Shown in pieces: positions 56,372 to 64,000 of a stretch of DNA of 64,000 nucleotides (its first letter is position 1; every line of letters begins with the position of its first letter). Location: contig NZ_CAJTMN010000003.1 in NCBI RefSeq assembly GCF_910577125.1, forward strand, positions 5,062 through 69,061, written 5' to 3'. A program made the translations under genes and the position numbers. The notes beneath the pieces were generated by a model. The model did not search any database. It was not told the DNA's origin and saw only the letters and a program-made list of their open reading frames with translations. This stretch comes from an uncultured Rikenella sp. Lineage in GTDB: Bacteria > Bacteroidota > Bacteroidia > Bacteroidales > Rikenellaceae.

Positions 56372-56565
56372 CCCGCCCCGGGCTTCCGCGAGAGAGCCAA
56401 TGGTGAGCTGAGCTACGTCGGCAACTACGGATTCAGCTACTCGTCGTCGGTGAGCGGCAGCAACGGGATGTACTTGGATTTTAACGTGACGCACCTTTAT
56501 TCCAGTATTCCAGCTTCGCGTACCCTCGTGGCTACGGTCTTCAGTTGCGTTGCCTCTCGGAATAA
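56372..56565 (+). other. FISUMP-type C-terminal cassette 15 (frameshifted)
   Basis: PAPGFRERANGELSYVG ... GFSYSSSVSGSNGMYLDF. An 8-base tandem duplication TATTCCAG (56498-56505 and 56506-56513) puts the conserved C-terminal block out of frame. Removing one copy restores 61 codons and the LRCLSE end. Confidence 0.85.
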
Positions 56566-56574
56566 ACGGAACAC

Positions 56575-56757
56575 CCCGCCCCGGGCTTCCGCGATTCGAG
56601 CTCGGGCGATCCAGTGAGCGTCGGCTACGGGTACAGCTGGTCTTCGACGGTCAGCAGTTCCAATGGCATGTACTTGGATTTCGGCGTGATTTGGTTCAAT
56701 CCCAGCAGCGTGCTCAGCCGTGGCCTCGGTCTTCAGTTGCGTTGCCTCTCGGAATAA
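56575..56757 (+). other. FISUMP-type C-terminal cassette 16
   Basis: PAPGFRDSSSGDPVSVG ... GYSWSSTVSSSNGMYL ... GLQLRCLSE-TAA. First block (SGDPVSVG) shared with cassette 12, middle block with the common type. 9-base spacer from cassette 15. Bases 56758-57242 carry repeat fragments shared with 28990-29170 and no gene. Confidence 0.85.
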
Positions 56758-57242
56758 ACGGAGAGAGCTCTTGCGGCTCGCGGAGCCGCGCGGGCCGCAA
56801 ACCTCCCCCAGCGGGAGGGACGCACAACGTCTTCTACTGGTAGCCTCTACCCCCCCAGACCGAGGCCGGCGCCCCAAAGGGTCGTAAAAGTTCGACCCAA
56901 GTCGTCTGCCGGTTCGGGCTACGCGCTCCCCGGGTGGAGTCGAAGGCCCAGCGCGCAGACCCGGCGATTCTGCGAATCGCGCTACGTCTCAGCCCAACGC
57001 AATCCGGCGCCAGCGGAGACGCAATCAAGCCCGTGAAGATTGCAGTCCTCCGCCTGCCGGGGCGTCGGACTGCGCGACCCTAAAGGGTCGCACCAGCTAA
57101 AAACAAAGCACGACCAACAGCACAGCCCATGTTTCCGCCCCAAGCGCAGCGCGAAAACCGCAACTGGTTTTCGCGCAAGGAGAACAGTCACAGCCCAAAG
57201 CACCGCCCCCGTGTCCGCCTCACTGCGGCTCCGCTGTCTGCC

Positions 57243-57318
57243 GTCGCCCGCTGGGATTTCATCTCGGTTTTACTCACCGCAAAACGAGCGAAATCCCTCC
57301 TTTAAGCGGGCGGGCGAC
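57243..57318. repeat. Hairpin element, GTCGCCCGC family
   Basis: Inner stems GGGATTTC / GAAATCCC and CTCGGTTTTAC / GCAAAACGAG; close relative of 29341-29415. Confidence 0.8.
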
Positions 57319-57335
57319 GGTATCAAGTTAAGTCC

Positions 57336-57408
57336 GCGCGCCTTGGGGAAATCTTGTCAAAACGCATAAGTGCATTTTGACGTTTTCCCTCCTAAGGCGT
57401 CGGCGCGC
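57336..57408. repeat. Hairpin element, GCGCGCC family
   Basis: Apical stem CAAAACGCA / TGCATTTTG. Followed to 57490 by the CGGGCC repeat, a CAAAAC-TGC-GTTTTG hairpin and the GGCAGCCTCTACCC tail; no gene to 57600. Confidence 0.8.
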
Positions 57409-57600
57409 GGTCGAGCTTCAACTGGCCTCGGGCCGGCCGGGCCCCACGTCCCGTGGACGGGCAAAACTGCGTTTTGCTGCGGCAGCCTCTACCCTCGTCT
57501 CTGCTCGCGCGCCTCACGCTCCGCAAAGACTTATTCATGCGCGCAGCGGCTGCCCTACCCTCGCAAATCCACGAAAAACCGAACCGGCCGCCGCTCCCGA

Positions 57601-59271
57601 TCAGAACAGGCCCGAAATATTGCCTTCGTCGTCGATATCGATCGCCTCGGCCGCCGGCACCTCCGGCAGACCCGGCATCCGCATGATCTCGCCCGTGATC
57701 GGCACCAGAAAGCCTGCGCCCGCCGCAATCTCGATGTCCCGCACCGTGATGGTGAAACCACGCGGCCGCCCTAACAACGCCGGATTGTCCGACAGCGACT
57801 TCTGCGTCTTGGCGATGCAGACCGCCAGCCCCGTCAGGCCCAAATCCGCAATCCGCTTCAAGGCCTGCTTCGCCTTGGGCGTGTATTCGACGCCGTCCGC
57901 CCCGTAAATCCCCCGCGCGACCGTCTCCACCTTCTTCTCCACCGACTCGTCCAGCGGATAGAGCGGCCGGAAATCCGTCCGGCCCGACTCCGTCGCCTCG
58001 ACCACCAGCCGCGCCAGCTCCTCCGTCCCCGCTCCGCCCTCGCCCCAGACGTTCGCCACCGCACACGCCACGCCGCGCATCGTGCAATAATCCTTGATGA
58101 ACTGCAACTCCTCGTCGCTGTCCGTCACGAAACGGTTGATCGCCACCACCGGCGTCAGGTTGAACAGGCCGACATTCTCGATATGCTTCTGAAGGTTTTC
58201 GATGCCCCGCTCCAGCGCCTCGACATTCGGCGTCTTGAGCTCGGCCAGCGGCTGCCCGCCGTGATATTTCAGCGCCCGCACCGTCGCCACCAGCACCACC
58301 GCGTTCGGAGCCAGCCCCGCCGCCCGACACTTGATGTCGAGGAACTTTTCCGCCCCGAGGTCGCAGCCGAAACCCGCCTCGGTCACCGTATAGTCCGTCA
58401 GCGAGAGCGACATCTCGGTCGCCAGCACCGTGTTCGTCCCCTGGGCGATATTGGCGAACGGCCCGCCGTGAATCAGCGCCGGCGTCCCCTCGATCGTCTG
58501 CACCAGATTCGGTTTGATCGCATCTTTCAAGAGTGCCGCCATCGCCCCCTCGGCATGCAGATCCCGCGCGTAGATCGGTTTTTTATCATAAGTAAAGCCG
58601 ACGAAGATATTCCCCAGCCTGCGTTTGAGGTCGGCCGGGCCCGAAGCCAGACAGAGGATCGCCATCACCTCCGACGCGGCCGTAATGTCGAATCCCGTCT
58701 CGCGCGGCACCCCTCCGGTCATCCCCCCGAGTCCGATCACCATGTCGCGCACCGCCCGATCGTTCATGTCCATCACCCGTTTCCAGGCGATCGTCCGCGG
58801 GTCGAGCCCCAGGGAACGGGTCTTGCTCTGCAGGTTGTTGTCGATCAAAGCCGCCAGCAGGTTGTGCGCCTTCTCGATCGCGGCGAAGTCGCCCGTGAAA
58901 TGGAGATTGATCTCCTCCATGGGCAAAACCTGCGAGAAACCTCCGCCCGTCGCCCCCCCCTTGATGCCGAAGACCGGCCCGAGCGACGGTTCGCGCAGGA
59001 CGACGCACGACCGCTTCCCGATCCGGTTCAGCGCCTGCGACAGCCCGATCGAGACGGTGGTCTTTCCCTCTCCGGCCGGCGTGGGCGAGATGGCCGTCAC
59101 GAGAATCAGACGCGAGTCGTTTTTCCGCCGGCGGTCGATGTATTTCAGCGGCACCTTGGCCTTGTACTTCCCGTACATTTCGAGGTCTTCGGGGTCGATA
59201 CCCATCTGGCGGGCAATGTCGGCGATCGGCTTCATCCGCACCGACCGGGCGATTTCGATGTCCGTTTTCAT
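57601..59271 (-). CDS. fhs: Formate-tetrahydrofolate ligase
   Basis: 556 aa from MKTDIEIARSVRMKPI. ATP-binding TPAGEGKTTVSIGL, REPSLGPVFGIKGGATGGG and HGGPFANIAQGTNTV are signature blocks. Makes 10-formyl-THF from formate. A TATATTTG -7 box lies on the minus strand at 59325-59318. The in-frame codons before this ATG are not conserved in type. Divergent from the GT4 gene. Confidence 0.95.
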   Translation of the reverse strand: MKTDIEIARSVRMKPIADIARQMGIDPEDLEMYGKYKAKVPLKYIDRRRKNDSRLILVTAISPTPAGEGKTTVSIGLSQALNRIGKRSCVVLREPSLGPVFGIKGGATGGGFSQVLPMEEINLHFTGDFAAIEKAHNLLAALIDNNLQSKTRSLGLDPRTIAWKRVMDMNDRAVRDMVIGLGGMTGGVPRETGFDITAASEVMAILCLASGPADLKRRLGNIFVGFTYDKKPIYARDLHAEGAMAALLKDAIKPNLVQTIEGTPALIHGGPFANIAQGTNTVLATEMSLSLTDYTVTEAGFGCDLGAEKFLDIKCRAAGLAPNAVVLVATVRALKYHGGQPLAELKTPNVEALERGIENLQKHIENVGLFNLTPVVAINRFVTDSDEELQFIKDYCTMRGVACAVANVWGEGGAGTEELARLVVEATESGRTDFRPLYPLDESVEKKVETVARGIYGADGVEYTPKAKQALKRIADLGLTGLAVCIAKTQKSLSDNPALLGRPRGFTITVRDIEIAAGAGFLVPITGEIMRMPGLPEVPAAEAIDIDDEGNISGLF

Positions 59272-59376
59272 AGCGTTCGTTTCGATATTTTTAACAGCCC
59301 GCATCCGTTCGGGCAACCAAATATACGACCTTTTTCGTATATTAGCGTCTCAAAAATTCCAGAACAGACCCACGCC

Positions 59377-60525
59377 ATGAAAATCCGCATACTCGGGCCG
59401 GCCCACCCCTACCGCGGGGGGATCGCGAAGTTCGACGAGGTGCTGGCCTCGGCCTTCGCCCGCGAGGGACACGACGTGAAGATCGTCAACTTCACGCTGC
59501 AATACCCGTCATTCCTCTTTCCCGGCGAAACGCAGTACACCCGGATGGCGGCTCCGGAGGGGATCGCCATCGAACGGCGCATCAATTCGGTGAACCCGCT
59601 GAACTGGCCGGCCGTGGGACGGGAGATTGCCGCGGAACGGCCGGAGCTGGTGATTCCGCGCTTCTGGATGCCTTTCATGGGGCCGTCGCTGGGGACGATC
59701 GCCGGAACCGTCCGGCGGAGGTCGCCGAAAATACGGATCATCGCGCTGACGGACAACATCGTGCCGCACGAGCACCACACGGGAGACCGGGCCCTGACCC
59801 GCTATTTTCTGCAACGGACGGACGGCATCGTCTACATGTCGAACGAGGTGGGACAAGACCTCGACTCGTTCGGCTACCGCGGGGTTCGGGCCATGTCGCC
59901 CCACCCGATCTACGACACCTACGGGCCGGCGATTTCGAAGACGGAGGCGTGCGCGGCATTGGGATTGGATCCGACGGTGGAATATGTGCTCTTTTTCGGC
60001 TTTATCCGGGATTACAAAGGGTTCGACCTCCTGCTCGAAGCGTGGGCCATCCTCAAGGCGCAGGGCAGGACGCAGGGGCGGAAACTGCTGGTCGGCGGCG
60101 AATACTACGGCAACCGGGAGAGATACGAAAGCCTGATGCAGCGGCTGGGACTGGGAGAAGAGGATCTGGTCATCCACGACCGGTACATCGAGGAGACGGA
60201 GGTGCGGAACTACTTCTGCGCCTCGGATCTGGTGGTGCAGCCCTACCGGAGCGCCACGCAGAGCGGAGTGACGCAGGTGGCCTACCATTTCGAGGTGCCG
60301 ATGGTGGTGACGCGGGTGGGCGGACTGCCCGAAATCGTGCCGGACGGCGAGGTGGGCTACGTGACCCCGGTATCGGCGGAGGGGATCGCCCGGGCGATCG
60401 CCGACTTTTACGAACTGCGCAAAGCGACGGAGTTCCGGGCCCGCATCGCCGTCGAAAAACGGCGCTTCGGGTGGGAGGCGCTGACGGGAACCTTCCTGCG
60501 GCTGTACGACGAAATCAAGAAATAA
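59377..60525 (+). CDS. GT4-family glycosyltransferase
   Basis: 382 aa. GT-B fold: N-terminal GPAHPYRGGIAKFDEVLA, C-terminal domain with FFGFIRDYKGFDLLLEAW, YIEETEVRNYFCASDLVVQPYRSATQSGV and GLPEIVPDGEVGYV (donor-binding Glu-x7-Glu-type region). Likely builds a surface polysaccharide or glycolipid. The donor is not assignable. The long open frame upstream of this start overlaps fhs antisense and is an artefact. Confidence 0.88.
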   Translation: MKIRILGPAHPYRGGIAKFDEVLASAFAREGHDVKIVNFTLQYPSFLFPGETQYTRMAAPEGIAIERRINSVNPLNWPAVGREIAAERPELVIPRFWMPFMGPSLGTIAGTVRRRSPKIRIIALTDNIVPHEHHTGDRALTRYFLQRTDGIVYMSNEVGQDLDSFGYRGVRAMSPHPIYDTYGPAISKTEACAALGLDPTVEYVLFFGFIRDYKGFDLLLEAWAILKAQGRTQGRKLLVGGEYYGNRERYESLMQRLGLGEEDLVIHDRYIEETEVRNYFCASDLVVQPYRSATQSGVTQVAYHFEVPMVVTRVGGLPEIVPDGEVGYVTPVSAEGIARAIADFYELRKATEFRARIAVEKRRFGWEALTGTFLRLYDEIKK

Positions 60526-60540
60526 CACAGTTTGAATCGA

Positions 60541-61836
60541 ATGAGATACCTGAAATTTACGTTCGCCTTTTTCGCCCTGCTGCTGGCGGGGCTGACCTTC
60601 GCGGGTGCCACGGAGCTGTACGACCGGCTGATCGCCCTGAAAGGAGTCGTATCGGTCGAGGAGCTGGAAAAAGGGCTTTTCGAAGAGCGGTACGCCGTGA
60701 TGTTCGAACAGCCGCTCGACCACCGGCGGCCGGGGAAGGGACACTTCGAACAGCGTTTCGTGGTGGCCCACACCGGTTTCGACCGGCCGACCGTTTTAGT
60801 GACCGAGGGGTACGGCGGGGCGCGGGCCGTGGGGACGCGGTATCGCGAAGAGCTGTCGGAACACCTGAACGCCAACCAGGTCTTCGTCGAGCACCGCTAT
60901 TTCGGCGAATCGACCCCCGAGCCGCGGAACTGGAACTACCTGAACGCCGAACAGGCGGCGGCAGACCTGCACGCCGTGCGGGAGGCCCTGCGGGAGATCT
61001 ATCCGGAAAAGTGGGTGGCGACGGGAGTCAGCAAGGGAGGCGAGAATTCGCTGATCTACCGGATGTACTATCCGGAGGATGTGGACGTGACGGTGGCCTA
61101 TGTCGGGCCGGTCTGCTTCGGCGTCGAGGACGGGCGGCACGAACCGTTCCTCGACCGGGTCGGGACAGACGAAGAGCGGGCGACGATCCGGGAATTCCAG
61201 ACCGAGGTGCTCAAGCGGCGGAAAGAGCTGGTGCCGCTCTTCGACGAATACTGCAAATCGAAGAGCTATACCTTCCGGACGAATATCGACGAAGTGTTCG
61301 ACCTCTGCGTGCTGGAGTACCCCTTCTCGATCTGGCAGTGGGGGACGGCGACGAGCCTGATTCCCGCTCCGGACTCGCCGCATCAGGAGCTGCTGGACCA
61401 CCTGATCGCGATCGTCTCGCCGGACTACTTCGCCGTCAACGACGAACCGTCGTTTTTCGTGCAGGCACAGCGGGAGCTGGGCTATTACGGTTACGACACG
61501 GCTCCGTTCGAGGGGCTGCTCTCGATCCGGGACGCCAGGGGTTACCTGCCGCGGATCCTGTTGCCGGACGATGCCCGGAATATCCGGTTCAGCGACGGAC
61601 TCTCGCGCCGGATCATCTCGTTCTACAAGACGCACGATCCGAAAGTCATCTGCATTTACGGCGAGAACGACCCGTGGAGCGCGGCGATGCCCGACTCGAC
61701 CCTCTTCGAGGGAAAGATGAACATGAAACTCTTCGTCGAACCGGGCGGCAGCCATCGGGCGCGGATCAAGACGCAGAGCGAGGAGGTGCAGGCTAAGATC
61801 TGGAAACTGATCGAGGGGTGGCTTTTCGGAATCTGA
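60541..61836 (+). CDS. S37 (PS-10)-like serine peptidase, exported
   Basis: 431 aa from MRYLKFTFAFFALLLAG; signal cleaved near FAGA. Alpha/beta-hydrolase with nucleophile in GVSKGGENSL, catalytic Asp probably in YGENDPWSAAM, and His in EPGGSHRAR. Opening motif FEQPLDHRRPGKGHFEQR is typical of S28/S37 tripeptidyl and prolyl aminopeptidases. It likely trims Pro-containing peptides in the periplasm. A TTG three codons upstream is not favoured. Cassette 17 starts 29 bases after the stop. Confidence 0.85.
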   Translation: MRYLKFTFAFFALLLAGLTFAGATELYDRLIALKGVVSVEELEKGLFEERYAVMFEQPLDHRRPGKGHFEQRFVVAHTGFDRPTVLVTEGYGGARAVGTRYREELSEHLNANQVFVEHRYFGESTPEPRNWNYLNAEQAAADLHAVREALREIYPEKWVATGVSKGGENSLIYRMYYPEDVDVTVAYVGPVCFGVEDGRHEPFLDRVGTDEERATIREFQTEVLKRRKELVPLFDEYCKSKSYTFRTNIDEVFDLCVLEYPFSIWQWGTATSLIPAPDSPHQELLDHLIAIVSPDYFAVNDEPSFFVQAQRELGYYGYDTAPFEGLLSIRDARGYLPRILLPDDARNIRFSDGLSRRIISFYKTHDPKVICIYGENDPWSAAMPDSTLFEGKMNMKLFVEPGGSHRARIKTQSEEVQAKIWKLIEGWLFGI

Positions 61837-61865
61837 AACAGCCCCGATTGAGCTTTGAATACCAC

Positions 61866-62051
61866 CCCGCCCCGGGCTGTCGCGGTAGCGCTTCGGGCGC
61901 GCTGGGCAACATCGGCAACAACGGGTACAGTTGGTCGTCCGCTGTCAGCGGGACTAACGGCGTATTTTTGGGCTTCTACACGCAGAGCCTCAATCCCAGC
62001 AGCGTGGACTACCGTGGCTACGGTCTTCAGTTGCGTTGCCTCTCGGAAGAA
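61866..62051 (+). other. FISUMP-type C-terminal cassette 17 (stop lost)
   Basis: PAPGCRGSASGALGNIG ... GYSWSSAVSGTNGVFL ... GLQLRCLSE, with the TAA changed to GAA so the frame runs on for about 19 codons to 62108, into the prmA start. It fills the whole 268-base gap between the peptidase and prmA. Confidence 0.8.
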
Positions 62052-62104
62052 ACGGAAAAAGACGAACGGTTCTTTTCTAAAAAACAGTTTTTAAACCTCA
62101 AAAG

Positions 62105-62968
62105 ATGAATTATATCGAATACAACATCCAGGTACCGGGCCCGGACGAGGCGGAGATCGTCGTAGCCGAGCTGGCCGAACTGGGATTCGAGAGCTTCTCG
62201 GACTACCTGCCCGACGGCTTCATGCCGGGAGCCAGCAGCGTGAAGGGCTACATCCCGAGCGACACGGAACACGAGGGGAGAACCCATACCGCCATCCAGA
62301 ACTTCCTCTACCGCGAAGGCTATCCCTACGAGCGGAACGAAATCGAGCAACAGAACTGGAACGCCGAATGGGAGTCGCACTTCGAACCGATCGACATCCT
62401 CGACGGCATGTGCTACATCCGCGCGCCGTTCCACGCCCCGAAAGCGGGAGGGGCCAAGCACGAGATCATCATCATGCCCAAAATGTCGTTCGGCACGGGA
62501 CACCACGCCACCACCTACCTGATGGCGGAACAGATGCTGGCGATGGATTTCGCCGGCTCGTCGGTGCTCGACATGGGCTCCGGGACGGGAATTCTGGCGA
62601 TTCTGGCCGCCATGCGCGGCGCCGTGGTGGTCGATGCGGTGGACATCGACACGTGGGCCTACGAAAACTGCCTCGAGAACATACAGACCAACGGAGTGCA
62701 GACAGTCGTGTGTCCGATTCTGGGCGACGCGACGGCAGTGGCGGGAAAAATCTATGACTATATACTGGCCAACATCAACCGGAATATCCTTTTGGACGAT
62801 ATGGAACGGTACGCCGCCGGTTTGCGGAAGGGAGGCCTGCTGTTGGTCAGCGGCATCCTCGACTTAGACGTGGACACGCTGATCGGCGCCGCCCGGCGAC
62901 ACGGACTGGTGCAGACGGCGACCAACACCCGCGACGGGTGGGCGCAAATCACCTTCCAAAAGGCTTAG
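62105..62968 (+). CDS. prmA: Ribosomal protein L11 methyltransferase
   Basis: 287 aa. N-terminal substrate domain (YIEYNIQVPGPDEAEIVVAEL), the PrmA-specific FGTGHHATTYLM, and SAM motifs SVLDMGSGTGILAILAAMRG, then YILANINRNILL (the NxxxxxL block). Trimethylates L11. The nucleotide region just upstream has been replaced by cassette 17, so its native promoter is missing or distant. The GNAT gene follows 4 bases later. Confidence 0.93.
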   Translation: MNYIEYNIQVPGPDEAEIVVAELAELGFESFSDYLPDGFMPGASSVKGYIPSDTEHEGRTHTAIQNFLYREGYPYERNEIEQQNWNAEWESHFEPIDILDGMCYIRAPFHAPKAGGAKHEIIIMPKMSFGTGHHATTYLMAEQMLAMDFAGSSVLDMGSGTGILAILAAMRGAVVVDAVDIDTWAYENCLENIQTNGVQTVVCPILGDATAVAGKIYDYILANINRNILLDDMERYAAGLRKGGLLLVSGILDLDVDTLIGAARRHGLVQTATNTRDGWAQITFQKA

Positions 62969-62972
62969 AAAC

Positions 62973-63509
62973 ATGCTGTTACAGGACGACCGGATCCGTC
63001 TGCGGGCCTTGGAACCGGAGGATGCCGAGGCGATGTACCGCTGGGAGAACGACACAACGCTGTGGCGGTTCGGCGACACGACCCGGCCTTTCTCGCGGGC
63101 GGCGATTCGGGAGTTCATCGCCGGCGCATCGCTCGACCTCTATGCGGCGCGGCAGATGCGGCTGATGATCGACCTGCGGGCGACGGGCGAGACGATCGGG
63201 TGCGCAGACCTGTTCGACTTCGACCCGCTCCACCGGCGGGCGGGGATCGGGATGCTGATCTACGAACAGGAGATGCGCGGCCGGGGATATGCGACAGATG
63301 CCCTGCGTCTCCTCGCGGAGTACGCTTTCGAACACCTGGAGATGAGGCAATTGTGGGCGGACATTCCGCTCTCGAACGAGGCGAGCCTGCGGCTTTTCGA
63401 GCGGGCGGGATTCGAGGCGTCGGGCGTGAAACGCGGCTGGGTCCGGACGGCGGACGGGACAGGATACGAGGATGCGCGGTTCGTCCAACTGCTGCGGCAG
63501 GAACGATAA
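62973..63509 (+). CDS. GNAT-family acetyltransferase (RimJ/RimL type)
   Basis: 178 aa. RLRALEPEDAEAMYRWEND start, RRAGIGMLIYEQEMRGRGYATDA acetyl-CoA site (in parts), LRLLAEYAFEHLEMRQLWAD and NEASLRLFERAGFEASG. N-terminal or amine acetylation is expected; the substrate is not known. In operon with prmA. A strong terminator follows. Confidence 0.92.
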   Translation: MLLQDDRIRLRALEPEDAEAMYRWENDTTLWRFGDTTRPFSRAAIREFIAGASLDLYAARQMRLMIDLRATGETIGCADLFDFDPLHRRAGIGMLIYEQEMRGRGYATDALRLLAEYAFEHLEMRQLWADIPLSNEASLRLFERAGFEASGVKRGWVRTADGTGYEDARFVQLLRQER

Positions 63510-63522
63510 CCATACAAGCGCA

Positions 63523-63556
63523 GCAGGCCCCGGAATCTTCCGGGGCCTGCTTTTTT
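63523..63556 (+). terminator. Terminator after the GNAT gene
   Basis: GCAGGCCCCGG / CCGGGGCCTGC with a 6-base loop and six T; bases 63523-63556. Confidence 0.88.
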
Positions 63557-63579
63557 CGTGCTGCAAGAACCGCGAGCGT

Positions 63580-63837
63580 CTACCGGGAGACTTTCCGCCG
63601 CGAGCGGAAGAGCGACGCGATCCAAAGCAGTACCACCGCACCGACCAGCGCGGTGATCAGGCTGCCGAACCGGCTGGCGGGTGCCAGTCCGAAGAGTCCG
63701 AATATCCAGCCGCCGATCAACCCGCCGACAATCCCGATCACGATATTGAGCAGGAATCCCGACCCGCGGCCTTTCATAATCAAACTGCCGAGCCAACCGG
63801 CTACCAAACCGATCAAAATAAACCACAAAAAATACAT
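63580..63837 (-). CDS. GlsB/YeaQ/YmgE-family membrane protein
   Basis: 85 aa. Three hydrophobic helices: FLWFILIGLVAGWLGS, the Gly-rich IVIGIVGGLIGGWIFGLFG, and LITALVGAVVLLWIASLF, with a basic C-terminus RSRRKVSR. This is the transglycosylase-associated/stress membrane family of unknown mechanism. Convergent with the GNAT gene. Confidence 0.9.
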   Translation of the reverse strand: MYFLWFILIGLVAGWLGSLIMKGRGSGFLLNIVIGIVGGLIGGWIFGLFGLAPASRFGSLITALVGAVVLLWIASLFRSRRKVSR

Positions 63838-63948
63838 AACTCAAAGTTTTTGTTAAGGTTAAACTTTCAATGGTCGATTACTCTCCCGAAACAGTAATCC
63901 AAGAATTATGCCAAATTCTCCCGAATCTGTTTTGCTTTGTGAATCGGA

Positions 63949-64000
63949 GGGTACTGTTCTTTCTGTGAACAGAAAGAACCAAAGAAACTTTAGAGGATGC
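63949..64000. repeat. Double-hairpin module at the right edge (start of another island)
   Basis: Inverted copy of the module at 35051-35106: GTTCTTTCTG-TGAA-CAGAAAGAAC and a CTTTAGAGGATGC end cut by the window. Bases 63838-63948 show nothing else. Confidence 0.65.

Overview
The window looks like a chromosome segment of a high-GC, gut-type Bacteroidales, most likely Rikenellaceae/Alistipes. This is inferred from FimA/Mfa-type fimbrial genes, DUF3575, DUF4293 and GH97 proteins, a BtuG-like lipoprotein behind a cobalamin riboswitch, an Mpi-type invertase, and many TAnnTTTG -7 promoter boxes. Species cannot be assigned from sequence alone.

Layout. 1-8.4 kb is the early/replication end of a prophage, almost all on the minus strand: a head gene cut by the window edge, an S49 capsid protease, a VapE-type ATPase, a DnaB helicase, an antirepressor and a divergent XRE repressor. 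It includes an iteron-like replication region and a tandemly duplicated, covarying RNA-like leader. 8.5-15 kb is a five-gene minus-strand fimbrial operon (FimA-like fimbrillin, accessory lipoprotein, DUF3575 barrel, DUF3868/OmpA-like lipoprotein, Mfa2-like lipoprotein). 15-31 kb is mostly housekeeping: lipoprotein rubrerythrin, M20 peptidase, era, DUF4293, riboswitch plus BtuG-like protein, Mpi-like invertase, tRNA-Lys, pyruvate kinase, aroQ and xerD. 31-37 kb is the branched-chain amino acid operon ilvD-ilvB-ilvN-ilvC. 37-55 kb carries GH97, ABC-F, secreted SOD, a metallophosphoesterase, and a carbohydrate block of two AraC regulators, two GH2 enzymes and one GH95-like enzyme. 57-64 kb holds fhs, a GT4 glycosyltransferase, an S37-like peptidase, prmA, a GNAT acetyltransferase and a GlsB-like membrane protein.

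The main discovery lies in the intergenic islands (18.3-20.1, 25.2-26.2, 27.8-29.5, 34.8-35.4, 42.0-43.1, 55.3-57.6 and 61.9-62.1 kb, with another starting at 63.95 kb). They hold 17 startless, apparently promoterless cassettes of about 60 codons. Each begins at a conserved (P)APG[YF]R block, carries a hypervariable middle, and ends in a near-invariant GF(Q/L)LRCLSE-stop. They match the C-terminal, ligand-facing part of the FISUMP/C-type-lectin-like fold. Several lie head to tail with 5-17 nt spacers, they are mosaics of each other, and one is frameshifted. No full-length gene with this end is in the window. I infer a silent archive of 3' ends for an antigenically variable adhesin elsewhere in the genome, analogous to pilS or vls donors. 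Remains of diversity-generating-retroelement variable regions are the alternative.

The cassettes are embedded in families of 70-76 bp imperfect hairpins (GCGCGCC...GGCGCGC and GTCGCCCGC...GCGGGCGAC). Their arm asymmetry is conserved while the apical stems covary. One cassette-free island splits ilvB from ilvN. A 185-bp island module is present as an inverted pair 30 kb apart.
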